A stretch of DNA of 35,986 nucleotides from Flavobacteriaceae bacterium (GCA_013043825.1 JABDNM010000115.1:1-35986); one strand, 5' to 3'. Numbered from the stretch's first letter, positions 6,806 through 15,816 are shown. The notes: a model not told the origin generated them from the sequence alone. Numbers and translations: made by a program.

Positions 6806-9800
6806 TTACTTATCTTCTTCTACGAATAAATAATTCAAATTCAGGCTATTGAACGACTGGTTGAATGCAGCGATCTCATCACTGATCAATTGATCGAATT
6901 TTGTCAATTCGGCGTTGATCCTTTGTGTGAGTTCATTTTTAACAGCGATATCCTGCTGTGTGGGCGGGAAGTCATCCATGCTAACCAAGCTGTTCAAATG
7001 GGCTAGTTTATTGGTCAATCGAATTGGGAAATTCAATGGGTCCTGACCACTTTTGTTCTTGGTTTGATAGAGCGCTTTTTCAATCTTTGAGAACTCTTTA
7101 CTCAAGTTCTTGGCTTTTTCTACTAGTTCTTTAACCGGTTCATTTTCCTTGTACTGTTTCTGGAAAGCCCCCAATTGGTCGTTGATTTTCCTAATTTTCT
7201 TGATGGACTTATGAGCCCGGTCTACGGTTGTATTGATATCGGTTATAAAATCGAATTGTCGTTGCATTCCTGCTACGTCTGTTTCGGCATTTTTATCCGG
7301 GGCTATGGTAAAAGGTTGAGATAACACTTCGTTTCCAATTTCAAGAACCACTTTATATTCACCCGGTACTGCCTTGGGAGCGTTGGTGCTTGCCCACCAG
7401 AGGATCATCCCTTTCAATCGCTCTGCTCCTTTGCCCCGCGTATCCCAGGAAAACACATTGGCGCCTTTTTCCACCTTCAATTTATCTTCTTTGCTTTTGG
7501 TGCTGAAGGATTTGATGGTATCATTGGCACGATTCAGGAAGCTTAATTTCACTTCTTTGTCTGCGGGATCTTCCAGGTTAAAATAGGTGATCACCCCGGC
7601 AGGATGATTGGTCCCTGAAGTCTTAGATCCTTCTCTGCTTCCACCACCCATGCGGTAGGTTACTTTAGGTTTGAACAAATAGTTCTTCTTCCCCTTTGCA
7701 TTTGCCAGTTGGTGCAATACAGTGAGATCGTCCAGGATCCAAAGGCTTCTTCCCTGGGTCGCAACGATCAGGTTGTTCTCTTTTAAGGCCAAATCGGTAA
7801 TAGGTACGATAGGTAAATTCAATTGGAACTTTTGCCAATATACTCCGTCGTTGAACGAAACATACATCCCTGTTTCGGTGCCAGCATATAATAAACCTTG
7901 CATTGTTGGGTCTTCCCTCAATACCCGGGTGAAGTGTTCATTCTCAATACCTGTTGTGATCTTTTTCCATGTTTTTCCAAAGTCAGTGGTTTTGTACAAA
8001 TAGGGGGCAAAATCTCCTGTTTTGTATTTGGTACCTGCTATATAGCAGGTTCCGGCGTTGAAACGGGAGGGTTCGATACTATTCACCATCATCCATTCCG
8101 GCATGCCCCTGGGAGTTACATTTTCCCAATTCGCGCCACCGTCCCTGGAAACATGCACCAGCCCGTCATCACTTCCCGTCCAAAGAAGTCCGGGAGTAAT
8201 GGGGGATTCGGCAGCGGCGAAGATGGTACAGTAGTACTCCACCGAAGTATTGTCTTGTGTGATAGGTCCGCCAGATGATTTTAATTTAGTTGGATCGTTT
8301 CGCGTGAGATCGGGGCTTATTACCTTCCAACTCTCACCCTCGTTGGTTGTTACATGCAATTGGTTTGAGGCGGTATAGAGCTTATTTGAATCGTGGGGTG
8401 AAAAAAAGATGGGAAAATTCCATTGAAAACGATATTTCATTTCTTCCGCACCATGCCCCATGGGATTGTCTGGCCAAACGCTGATACTTCGTACCGTCTT
8501 GTTCCTATGATTATAACGTGTTAGGAATCCATCGTAACTGCCGCCATATACTATATCGTTATCATCCGGATCTATGGCAATGTGAGCGCTTTCACCCCCT
8601 GCTGTACGCTCCCAGTCATCTTCATCGATATCCCAGCCTTCCGTTCTGTGAGGAATGCGTACCGTAGAATTGTCTTGCTGGGCGGCGTAAATTCGGTAAG
8701 GAAAAGAATTATCTGTGGTTACTCGATAAAATTGAGATGTAGGCTGGTTGTGATAAGTACTCCAGGTCTCACCACCGTCGTAGGTTACCTGGGCGCCTCC
8801 GTCATCACCAATAATCATTCTATCCGGGTCTTCCGGAGCGATCCAAAGGTCATGATGATCGCCATGGGGAGCAACATAGGTTTCATAGGTCTTGCCGCCA
8901 TCGGTGCTCTTGTGATAACGCACATTCAACACATACACGATGTCCTTGTCTTTGGAATCGGCGTAAATTCGTGTGTAGTACCAGGCGCGTTGCCGAAGTT
9001 TCCTTTCACTGTTCACCTGGCTCCAGCTTTTACCTCCATCATCACTCCTGTAAACGCCTCCTTTTTCTTTGTTCTCAACAATCGCCCAAATACGATCGCT
9101 ATCGACCGGGGAAACTGTAACTCCAATAATTCCGAGGGTATCGGTAGGGAATCCTTTGTTTTTAGAGATCTCCTTCCAGGTTTCACCGCTGTCTGTGCTT
9201 TTCCATAAACCCGAGCCGTCTCCACCACTGCTTAAGCTGTATGGCGTACGTCTTACATTCCAGGTAGAGGCGTAGAGTATCCTGGGGTTATTTGGATCCA
9301 TCGCAAGATCTACCGCCCCGGCATCGGGATTGGCAAATAATGTGCGTCTCCAGTTTTTACCTCCATCGGTACTTTTATAAATGCCGCGTTCTTGCGTTGG
9401 TTTGTAAATGTTGCCAAGCACAGCAGCATAGACGGTATTGTGATCTTTGGGATGCACAGCGATGCGCGGAATATGCCGGGTTGATTTTAATCCACTTTGG
9501 GTCCATGTTTTTCCAGCATCCTCTGTTTTCCATATGCCATATCCCGAGGAGACGTTTCCGCGAACGGTTTTTTCACCACCTCCAACATAGATCACATTGG
9601 GGTCCCCTTCGGCCACTTCAATGGAACCGATTGAACCTCCGAAAAAACCATCACTTATATTGCTCCAGGTCCGTCCTCCATCGGTAGTCTTCCAAACTCC
9701 ACCCCCGGTCGCGCCGAAGTAGTAAAGATTCGGTTTGTTGGGAACCCCCGTTACAGCAGCACTTCTCCCACCACGGAAAGGACCAACAAGGCGATACTCC

Positions 9801-9910
9801 AAGGCATCATAAAGGGATTCATCATAGGATTGAGCTGTTGCGTTTTCAGTGTAAATTCCGAAGAATAAAAGGAGGATCAACAGCAAACGAGGAGTTGATG
9901 GATATTTCAT
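6806..9910 (-). CDS. Secreted sortilin/VPS10-like Asp-box propeller protein
   Basis: 1034 residues with a signal peptide ending near ATAQ (27). About the first 730 residues carry at least ten Asp-box (BNR) motifs, among them TTDGGRTW, TEDAGKTW, STDGGKNW, STDSGETW, SDDGGKSW, TYDGGETW, SRDGGANW and TTDFGKTW. This predicts a large beta propeller of the sortilin/VPS10 type, or two stacked ones. Such proteins are often labelled glycosyl hydrolase, but no sialidase catalytic set is visible. A beta-sandwich-like part (about 760-870) follows, then a helical coiled-coil-rich tail (about 880-1034). There is no C-terminal sorting domain. It is likely periplasmic or cell-surface, in binding or turnover of peptides; the nearby M28 peptidase is suggestive only. 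Confidence 0.85.
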   Translation of the reverse strand: MKYPSTPRLLLILLLFFGIYTENATAQSYDESLYDALEYRLVGPFRGGRSAAVTGVPNKPNLYYFGATGGGVWKTTDGGRTWSNISDGFFGGSIGSIEVAEGDPNVIYVGGGEKTVRGNVSSGYGIWKTEDAGKTWTQSGLKSTRHIPRIAVHPKDHNTVYAAVLGNIYKPTQERGIYKSTDGGKNWRRTLFANPDAGAVDLAMDPNNPRILYASTWNVRRTPYSLSSGGDGSGLWKSTDSGETWKEISKNKGFPTDTLGIIGVTVSPVDSDRIWAIVENKEKGGVYRSDDGGKSWSQVNSERKLRQRAWYYTRIYADSKDKDIVYVLNVRYHKSTDGGKTYETYVAPHGDHHDLWIAPEDPDRMIIGDDGGAQVTYDGGETWSTYHNQPTSQFYRVTTDNSFPYRIYAAQQDNSTVRIPHRTEGWDIDEDDWERTAGGESAHIAIDPDDNDIVYGGSYDGFLTRYNHRNKTVRSISVWPDNPMGHGAEEMKYRFQWNFPIFFSPHDSNKLYTASNQLHVTTNEGESWKVISPDLTRNDPTKLKSSGGPITQDNTSVEYYCTIFAAAESPITPGLLWTGSDDGLVHVSRDGGANWENVTPRGMPEWMMVNSIEPSRFNAGTCYIAGTKYKTGDFAPYLYKTTDFGKTWKKITTGIENEHFTRVLREDPTMQGLLYAGTETGMYVSFNDGVYWQKFQLNLPIVPITDLALKENNLIVATQGRSLWILDDLTVLHQLANAKGKKNYLFKPKVTYRMGGGSREGSKTSGTNHPAGVITYFNLEDPADKEVKLSFLNRANDTIKSFSTKSKEDKLKVEKGANVFSWDTRGKGAERLKGMILWWASTNAPKAVPGEYKVVLEIGNEVLSQPFTIAPDKNAETDVAGMQRQFDFITDINTTVDRAHKSIKKIRKINDQLGAFQKQYKENEPVKELVEKAKNLSKEFSKIEKALYQTKNKSGQDPLNFPIRLTNKLAHLNSLVSMDDFPPTQQDIAVKNELTQRINAELTKFDQLISDEIAAFNQSFNSLNLNYLFVEEDK

Positions 9911-9933
9911 GGATAGCTTTTAATTTGAACGTC

Positions 9934-9941
9934 TAAAGATA
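9934..9941 (-). promoter_or_regulatory. -7 promoter element of the sortilin-like gene
   Basis: On the minus strand TATCTTTA fits TAnnTTTG apart from its last base. It lies 23 bases before the ATG, predicting a leader of roughly 20 nt. I see no good -33 TTG at the right distance. Confidence 0.45.
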
Positions 9942-9958
9942 GCGATAATCGATTTTAT

Positions 9959-10762
9959 TTAAAGAGGATTGACAAACGAAAAACCCAGAATGGAATCCAG
10001 ATTTACGGAGTCCACTTGTTTGAAATTCTCAGTTTCTTTTGGATCTGAAAACCGGGGAGATTCCAATCCTAATTCCTGTGATTTTCGTGTATAGTATTTT
10101 GCTTTGGAAGGATGCTTTGGATTCACCGCATTGAATATATAGCCGAAGGCCTGCTGTTGAATGATCTCTGAAATTATCTGTACGCAGTCTTTTCGATGGA
10201 TGAGGTTCACCGGGGCATTTCCGCCACTCAAATTCTCTCTACCCGCCAAATAACGTACCGGTTGTCGGCTGCCCCCAAACAAACCACCAAACCGTACTAT
10301 GCTCGTATTAAAACTGGAAGTAAAAAATAATTGCTCTACCTGGAATAGTTGTCTCCCTGCTTCATTTTCTGGTTGAGGGAGGTCCTTTTCGGTAACTCTT
10401 CCTTGTTCGTCTCCGTAGACAGAAGTACTGCTAATAAAGATACAATTCGCCACTTGCGATTTCTCGATCTCTCCCAGGAAGTGTGTCATTTTAAGGACGT
10501 AGTCTGAGCCTGTATTTCTCCGCAATCCGGGTGGGATCATGACGACAAGGTCTGTCACACCTTTCAGAAAATCCTGAACTTCACCACGTACCCCAGCCTC
10601 GGTGATGGTTATTGTATACATTTGGAAACCGTTGTTCTGAAGGATCTTCGCCTTACGTGATTGGGTGACACTTCCTTTTACAATGAATCCAAGCATCTTC
10701 AGTCTCTGGGCCAATGGAATTCCCAGCCATCCCATCCCCGCTATGGCAATCGTCCTACTCAT
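9959..10762 (-). CDS. NAD(P)-dependent epimerase/dehydratase-like Rossmann protein
   Basis: A protein of 267 residues with an N-terminal Rossmann dinucleotide loop, IAGMGWLGIPLA (residues 6-17), and an extended-SDR pattern: FISSTSVYGDEQG (about 109-121) supplies the Ser/Thr and Tyr region, and VRFGGLFGG follows. The usual YxxxK lysine is not obvious, so it may bind NAD(P) without standard SDR chemistry. It resembles YeeZ-type proteins of unknown role. The start overlaps the M28 peptidase gene by 8 bases, so the two are probably translationally coupled. Confidence 0.75.
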   Translation of the reverse strand: MSRTIAIAGMGWLGIPLAQRLKMLGFIVKGSVTQSRKAKILQNNGFQMYTITITEAGVRGEVQDFLKGVTDLVVMIPPGLRRNTGSDYVLKMTHFLGEIEKSQVANCIFISSTSVYGDEQGRVTEKDLPQPENEAGRQLFQVEQLFFTSSFNTSIVRFGGLFGGSRQPVRYLAGRENLSGGNAPVNLIHRKDCVQIISEIIQQQAFGYIFNAVNPKHPSKAKYYTRKSQELGLESPRFSDPKETENFKQVDSVNLDSILGFSFVNPL

Positions 10763-13109
10763 TGGCGACCTGAATTAAGGTATCACCCACCATTTGCCGT
10801 TGTGCATCAATATCCAGTTTTCGTTGAACGATCACGGCATCTGTTGTGACAAATGGCTTCGGCATGGCAGTTGACGGACGCTTATTTACTGTAAATAGTG
10901 GATTTTCGAGGAGATCCAGGGAGTATTCCAATACACTGAATTTAGGATCCACGCCTTCGGTAACCCGATAGTTCACTTCCAGTGAATCATTTTCTGAAAC
11001 ATTGTAGTGCAACAGGAAATTGGATGATCGTCCCAACAGTCGATTTTCCGAATCGCCGGGAGTTACTTGTTTCCCATTGAAAGATAACTGCTGGAAAGTT
11101 ACCAGGGAGTCGGCGTACAACCGAATTATGTGGACATCTCGTTTTGGTAGAAGGGTGAAGGTAATCTCGCGCTCATCTCCAAATAAACTATCACGATCGA
11201 TCCGTATTTCAAACCTGGGCACTTCAATGAGTGGGGCAGGGGCAGCAAAAGCATAACCGGTGTTGTACTTACTCCCGGATGAACTCACCACATAGTTGGA
11301 AGCTTCCTCGGGTTCTTTACCGAGGTAGCCTTCGGTCCAGTCGTCAAGTGTTTTATCGTAGGTAACCCAATAGGCTGCCGGTGGAGCAGCATCCACAGTC
11401 TTGTAATAGACAAGACTGGTGGGGCGCTGACGTGTTTCAGAATAATCGCTGCTGAAGTGCGCACTGAGGAAAAAACTGAATGCCACTATATAACTCAAAA
11501 TGGAGATCAATCGATTATAACGGTAAAAGCCGAACACACTAAACAACAAACCGAAAAGCAGTACGGTAAACACACAACTGGCGACCAGCATGTCAAGGCC
11601 TAATCCAACCGGGAAGAATTGTATCAACGGACTAAAAATTAGGATGGCTGGAGTTCCCAGGATGACCATCAACAAGAGATTGGGTCGCTGCTGTCTAATG
11701 AGCACCCAAAGAGCAATGAGCGCGAAGAAAACAGGAACGATAAAATATGCGCCTCCTTTGAGATAAATGGCCAGCAGCAGATTGATAATTACCCAAAGCG
11801 TTATTGGCGCCACATAAGCGCTAGCGACACTTGAGATTTTCATCCTTCGGTAGACCATAAAGCAAATAGCCGCTGTTAAGAATACGAAGAATGCTATGTA
11901 GGCATGACCGTTGTAAGTGAAGCCATGCTGGATCTCGTTGTACTGCGGATAGAGTTTCAGTATCAATTTCCAACCGCCAAATCCAACTACCACTGCTATC
12001 ACCAACGACAACAGCAATGCTAAAAACCCCTTCCCGATTTCCTTTCCTTTTAATACTTCTTTTTTAATTCCGAAAAAAACAAGCCCCACCAAAAGAAGTA
12101 CGGCAAGAATCCACATGGGGAAAATCCAGGAAAACGGGTAGCTTATGATCGTACCCAGGGGAATATTGAAATAGACATCGTCTTGACTTGTCTTCAGATT
12201 ACTCAAATCCGAATTGGCATAGTAATGCAACAGCGGAAGTAAGTAAGTTCCCTGGTGCTGCAGGGTATTCCGATCTAGATTTTCGAAGGAATCGTTCGCA
12301 GTGTGGTAATCGAAATGGTCATCTATAAAAGCGAAAAAAAGCCCATCGATGTCACCATCTTCCCGAAGTACTGTGGAGTCAGTGTCATTGGGAAGCATTT
12401 TATAAATACTGTACATGAGGGAGGAGGCGACCGGGAATTTCACATTGGCGTCAATAAAGCTCTGGATGATGTTATGATTACCCTGGTTGGTTTCCAGTAT
12501 CATATTGCTGGGACCTCCACTGCCTCGGGCTTCAAAATTGAGTGCCAGTCGAACTTCTTTTGCCCAGGGGTGTTCCTCGACAAATAATTTGGCCCCGTCC
12601 AGCCCGATTTCTTCGCCGTCTGTAAAAAGAACGATGATATCGTTTTTTGGCTTGTTACCACCTGCCAGGTAGGCCCGCAAACTTTCCAAGATGGTGACCA
12701 CCCCACTCCCGGCATCACTGGCTCCAAAGGAAGGTACAAGCGAACTGTCATAATGCGAAAAAACAAGCAGGGCATTTCCAGGATTTGTTCCTGGGATCTT
12801 TGCGAGGATATTTGCAGGTTTAATGAGGCCACCCCACTCCTTGTAGACAAATCCTTTCTGGACTTCAGGTTCTAATTCCAATGCACGAAGTTGTTCTAAC
12901 AAATATTCCCGAACTCGTGCGTGCTCATCGTTACCAATGAAGTGAGGTTTTCGGCTAATTTCCTTTAATGGGACCAATGCTCTTTCGGCAGAAAACTCGG
13001 TTTCCGGGACGGAAGCAGGAGCGCCTTTGCGCGGCATGAGACTGAAAAAACTATAAAAGATTAGACCGATAAGCAGTAAAAAAGAAAGAAATGCATGCGG
13101 TTTTCTCAT
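10755..13109 (-). CDS. Membrane-anchored M28 zinc aminopeptidase with multi-pass C-terminal half
   Basis: 784 residues. A hydrophobic N-terminal segment (about 8-25) is followed by an M28 peptidase domain (about 40-300) with the full two-zinc ligand set: His119 in FSHYDS, Asp132 in ASDAGSGV, Glu166/Glu167 in DGEEIGL, Glu193 in NFEARG and His269 in DYHTAND. About eight transmembrane helices (about 315-560) and a C-terminal extracytoplasmic beta domain (about 585-784) follow. This layout recalls the eukaryotic ERMP1/Fxna group and its bacterial relatives. It should remove N-terminal residues from peptides in the periplasm. The overlapping downstream gene forms an operon with it. Confidence 0.9.
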   Translation of the reverse strand: MRKPHAFLSFLLLIGLIFYSFFSLMPRKGAPASVPETEFSAERALVPLKEISRKPHFIGNDEHARVREYLLEQLRALELEPEVQKGFVYKEWGGLIKPANILAKIPGTNPGNALLVFSHYDSSLVPSFGASDAGSGVVTILESLRAYLAGGNKPKNDIIVLFTDGEEIGLDGAKLFVEEHPWAKEVRLALNFEARGSGGPSNMILETNQGNHNIIQSFIDANVKFPVASSLMYSIYKMLPNDTDSTVLREDGDIDGLFFAFIDDHFDYHTANDSFENLDRNTLQHQGTYLLPLLHYYANSDLSNLKTSQDDVYFNIPLGTIISYPFSWIFPMWILAVLLLVGLVFFGIKKEVLKGKEIGKGFLALLLSLVIAVVVGFGGWKLILKLYPQYNEIQHGFTYNGHAYIAFFVFLTAAICFMVYRRMKISSVASAYVAPITLWVIINLLLAIYLKGGAYFIVPVFFALIALWVLIRQQRPNLLLMVILGTPAILIFSPLIQFFPVGLGLDMLVASCVFTVLLFGLLFSVFGFYRYNRLISILSYIVAFSFFLSAHFSSDYSETRQRPTSLVYYKTVDAAPPAAYWVTYDKTLDDWTEGYLGKEPEEASNYVVSSSGSKYNTGYAFAAPAPLIEVPRFEIRIDRDSLFGDEREITFTLLPKRDVHIIRLYADSLVTFQQLSFNGKQVTPGDSENRLLGRSSNFLLHYNVSENDSLEVNYRVTEGVDPKFSVLEYSLDLLENPLFTVNKRPSTAMPKPFVTTDAVIVQRKLDIDAQRQMVGDTLIQVANE

Positions 13110-13128
13110 AGGGAATGAATTGTAAAAC

Positions 13129-13136
13129 TAAAAGTA
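13129..13136 (-). promoter_or_regulatory. -7 promoter element of the M28 peptidase gene
   Basis: TACTTTTA on the minus strand fits TAnnTTTG except the final base and lies 19 bases before the ATG. No clear -33 TTG is in place. Confidence 0.35.
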
Positions 13137-13163
13137 CGGATTATTGTTGAAAACAGCCGCTAC

Positions 13164-13193
13164 ACCCGCTTTAAATGGGCATCAAAAGCGGGT
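13164..13193. repeat. Inverted repeat between divergent promoters
   Basis: ACCCGCTTT (13164-13172) and AAAGCGGGT (13185-13193) are perfect 9-bp arms with a 12-base spacer. The repeat lies 7 bases upstream of the -33 TTG for the CBS gene and about 28 bases behind the -7 box of the M28 gene. No T tract follows on either strand, which favours an operator over a terminator. Confidence 0.6.
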
Positions 13194-13200
13194 TCGGAGG

Positions 13201-13229
13201 TTGCTATTAATTATTTTTTCCTATCTTTA
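13201..13229 (+). promoter_or_regulatory. Promoter of the CBS-domain gene
   Basis: TTG (13201-13203), 18 nt, then TATCTTTA (13222-13229): a close match to the Bacteroidota consensus. The ATG at 13251 gives a leader of about 18 nt. Confidence 0.65.
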
Positions 13230-13250
13230 AAAAGCTAAAAACCTAACAGC

Positions 13251-13715
13251 ATGGGAATTAAAAGTTACATCGGTAAAAGGGCCAAACCCACAAAAGGTTC
13301 TTCCGAAAATATTAAAGTTTCAGACTATATGACTACCAATCTCATCACCTTCCGTCCGAACCAATCGGTCATGGAAGTGATGAACACCTTGATCAAGAAA
13401 AGGATCTCCGGTGGGCCCGTGGTCAATGATAAAAACGAACTGGTCGGTATCATTTCAGAAGGGGATTGTATGAAGCAAATAAGTCATAGCCGTTACTATA
13501 ATCAGCCCATGCAGGACGTGAAAGTGGAGGATCATATGGTGAAGGAAGTAGAAACGATAGACGGAGATATGAATGTGTTCGATGCAGCCGATCTTTTCCT
13601 GAATTCACGTCGTAGGCGTTTCCCAATTCTCAAAGAGGGCAAATTGGTTGGACAAATTAGCCAGAAAGATGTGCTAAAGGCAGCCATTCAACTAAAAGGA
13701 CATAGCTGGAAGTAG
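13251..13715 (+). CDS. CBS-domain pair protein
   Basis: A small protein of 154 residues made of a basic N-terminal tail (1-20) and two CBS motifs forming one Bateman module: CBS1 from VSDYM (23-27) to about 80, CBS2 from VEDHM (92-96) to about 147. Such modules bind adenosine nucleotides (AMP, ATP, SAM) and regulate partners. No other domain is fused, so it acts alone or by docking to another protein. It has its own promoter with an upstream inverted repeat. It ends 4 bases from the convergent GIDE-like gene. Confidence 0.88.
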   Translation: MGIKSYIGKRAKPTKGSSENIKVSDYMTTNLITFRPNQSVMEVMNTLIKKRISGGPVVNDKNELVGIISEGDCMKQISHSRYYNQPMQDVKVEDHMVKEVETIDGDMNVFDAADLFLNSRRRRFPILKEGKLVGQISQKDVLKAAIQLKGHSWK

Positions 13716-13719
13716 TTAT

Positions 13720-14406
13720 TTAACGTACTGCTTTATTCTCTTGCGTGGCCTTCGGAAGGTCTGTTACCACGAGTTTCTGCTTTTTGGTGCCGAATAGGGT
13801 AAGTATCTTGGAATAAGGATAACCCGCAATGGGTTCGCTTAGCCTTTTCCAATTAGCCACTCCTTTGACGGCAATAGTTTCATCGATCTCAATGATCCCT
13901 TCTTTGTACCGCATTGTTTTGTTTAGCCCCAGGAACCCTACGCTGCTCTTTCCATGATTTTTTAAGTAGGCCTCTACCGTCTCGTTCGCGTCATTAAAAG
14001 TGGCCGAATGTTCATTGTGATCCTTAACCAGGTACACCATGCGCACCGGTTGGCTGTCCTTCATTTTAACAATGGCCATTTCGTCTCCAGTCTCGATGAA
14101 GAAATCGTCGGCAACGATCTCTTTTATCACCGTATGCCAACTATTCTTGCTGCCTTTCCGTTCCACAAGGATCTGATAAAAAACACAGGGACGACCACTC
14201 AACGGAGCATTGAGCGGTTCCGTAACATGTTTGGCCTTTCCAATGAGCTTTACATATTGATTTTCTTGTGCTCGATTGACAGGAATCGCTTTGGTCTTTT
14301 TCAAATTCCGAAGGAGACGTTGCTTATTATTAAAAAAAATGGACAGGATAATTATGCCAGCGCCGACACCAATAATTATCAAGGTCATGATCACACTTGA
14401 ATTCAT
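13720..14406 (-). CDS. Membrane-anchored GIDE (MULAN-like) domain protein
   Basis: 228 residues with one N-terminal transmembrane helix (about 5-25). The following region, with YVKLIGKAKHVTEPLNAPLS and GRPCVFYQI (71-79), matches the core of the GIDE domain named from the human mitochondrial E3 ligase MULAN. No RING finger follows, as expected in bacteria, so ubiquitin chemistry is not implied. The remainder is beta-rich and probably cytoplasmic. Bacterial GIDE proteins have no settled function. It is the last gene of a three-gene run with a 10-base gap from the zinc-ribbon gene. Confidence 0.7.
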   Translation of the reverse strand: MNSSVIMTLIIIGVGAGIIILSIFFNNKQRLLRNLKKTKAIPVNRAQENQYVKLIGKAKHVTEPLNAPLSGRPCVFYQILVERKGSKNSWHTVIKEIVADDFFIETGDEMAIVKMKDSQPVRMVYLVKDHNEHSATFNDANETVEAYLKNHGKSSVGFLGLNKTMRYKEGIIEIDETIAVKGVANWKRLSEPIAGYPYSKILTLFGTKKQKLVVTDLPKATQENKAVR

Positions 14407-14416
14407 ACGAACTTGT

Positions 14417-14767
14417 TTAAAGATCTCGTTTTACCAATAGATAATAGTCGTTTTCCAACGGTAAATATCCCTGGTCGTACACATAGTAGTAGGTGCTTCC
14501 CGCTTTGGTGGTATAAGTCCCGGTACAGTATTCAAAAAGGAATCCGGCTTTCACCAAACTATTTTTGGTAACCTTGGTTTTGTCCTTGGTGTTCAAAGCT
14601 TCCAGGATGCGGTGGTTCTTACGCAGGCGGTTGTTGGTGTTCCGAATGAGATTTTTACTGTCTTTGTTCAATGCGTTGTTATGGGCATTCCTGCATGCAT
14701 CGCTGCAGAATTTCTTATCGGCGCGACCAATGATCTTCTCTCCACATTCCGGACAGGTACGGTCCAT
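14417..14767 (-). CDS. Small zinc-ribbon protein, unknown function
   Basis: 116 residues. The N-terminus holds a zinc ribbon with Cys5, Cys8, Cys21 and Cys25 (CPECG and FCSDAC), like the DUF2116-type ribbons common in flavobacteria. A basic helical middle (35-75, rich in Lys, Arg and Asn) and a Tyr-rich C-terminus follow. Nucleic acid binding is plausible but not shown. Its ATG shares one base with the stop of the upstream outer-membrane gene (TAATG), so translation of the two is likely coupled. Confidence 0.75.
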   Translation of the reverse strand: MDRTCPECGEKIIGRADKKFCSDACRNAHNNALNKDSKNLIRNTNNRLRKNHRILEALNTKDKTKVTKNSLVKAGFLFEYCTGTYTTKAGSTYYYVYDQGYLPLENDYYLLVKRDL

Positions 14768-15723
14768 TATTCGTTGTTTTCTTTTTTTTCTGAATTTCCT
14801 GGTATATCGAATCGATAGATAGCCTCGAACTTCACAAAGGGGCTCCCCTTTATCGTTGGATTTAATTGTTCCCGATTGTCTCCAAAACTAAATGCCGAGA
14901 CTCCCAGATCGATCTTATCTCCCTGTAAATATACTTCATAATCGTTGGTTGAGTATCCAATTTTCGCTCGTAAAAGGACGCTTTTTTCAAACGCATTGTA
15001 CTGAAAATAGGCTGCAAAATCCAAGGTGCTAAGATCCACATAGGTATTTCCATCATCGCTATTGATGTTAAAACTTCGGCCTATTCCGTAGTAATCCAAC
15101 CCATAAGTAAATGCCCCGCTGGTATAATTTATGTCGGCGGCTACGGGAAGTGACATATCCATTTCGAATTGACCATTCGGACTCAAATAATACCATCCAA
15201 TAATGGGTGTTGTGAAGAAACCAAAGGCCTCGCCGGAGGCATAGATCCCAAAGCGATATTTCAACTGTTCGGTTTTTTGCATTTTCAACACAGCGAAACC
15301 ACCAAAATAGAAATCATCCCCGGAGATGTTCTTGTAGTCGGAGGCGAGCTTAGGAAGCAGCACGATCGTACTGCTCCATGTCGAGTCAAAGGTGCTGGCC
15401 ACTCCTAGTTTTAGGGTAGTGCTTATTAAGGTAGCAAAACCATCGGCATCATAGCCGGGGCGAAAAAGTTCAATGTCATTATCGGGGAAGAGCTGCACAT
15501 GATTCCTGTTAAACGAAAGGCCCGTGATCAAAGCATGTTTTTCATTCAATACTACCGGGACCGTGAAATCGGCTTCCAAAGTGGTTATAAAGGTATCTGG
15601 AGATCTGGGGCCTTCAAATTCATTATTAAAAGTTCTGCCATAACCCAATTTCAACAGGTCGACATAACTTTGAGCACTTCCGAAGAAAGGAACCAAAAGC
15701 AAAGCAATTAGGAAGTGTTTCAA
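14767..15723 (-). CDS. Outer-membrane beta-barrel protein, DUF6268-like
   Basis: 318 residues with a signal peptide (cut near FFGSAQ, about 18) and alternating hydrophobic/aromatic strands across the length, as in 10-12-stranded barrels. It resembles the DUF6268 family; role unknown. The start is a TTG: no in-frame ATG lies between the upstream region and the middle of the protein, and TTG gives a complete signal peptide. A -7 box lies 17 bases upstream. The stop overlaps the zinc-ribbon start by one base. The C-terminus ends in a charged tail (EKKENNE) after the last strand, which is unusual for a barrel. Confidence 0.72.
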   Translation of the reverse strand: MKHFLIALLLVPFFGSAQSYVDLLKLGYGRTFNNEFEGPRSPDTFITTLEADFTVPVVLNEKHALITGLSFNRNHVQLFPDNDIELFRPGYDADGFATLISTTLKLGVASTFDSTWSSTIVLLPKLASDYKNISGDDFYFGGFAVLKMQKTEQLKYRFGIYASGEAFGFFTTPIIGWYYLSPNGQFEMDMSLPVAADINYTSGAFTYGLDYYGIGRSFNINSDDGNTYVDLSTLDFAAYFQYNAFEKSVLLRAKIGYSTNDYEVYLQGDKIDLGVSAFSFGDNREQLNPTIKGSPFVKFEAIYRFDIPGNSEKKENNE

Positions 15724-15740
15724 GCCGTGATGATTTTGAT

Positions 15741-15748
15741 TAAAGATA
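15741..15748 (-). promoter_or_regulatory. -7 promoter element of the DUF6268-like gene
   Basis: Minus-strand TATCTTTA lies 17 bases upstream of the TTG start and supports that start. No clear -33 TTG. Confidence 0.45.
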
Positions 15749-15816
15749 GAAAAATCCTGTTAGTAACGTGGGGATAAAAATTTTCTTCGTGGGAAAATAC
15801 GGGTTAATTAAGCTCC

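Noticed and set aside
8582-9208. Plus-strand open frame of 208 codons inside the sortilin-like gene
   Set aside because: Antisense to regular Asp-box repeats; the open frame reflects the biased codons of the real gene.
6806-9910. Sialidase/glycosyl hydrolase label for the Asp-box protein
   Set aside because: Asp-boxes are structural; no arginine triad or other sialidase catalytic set was visible.
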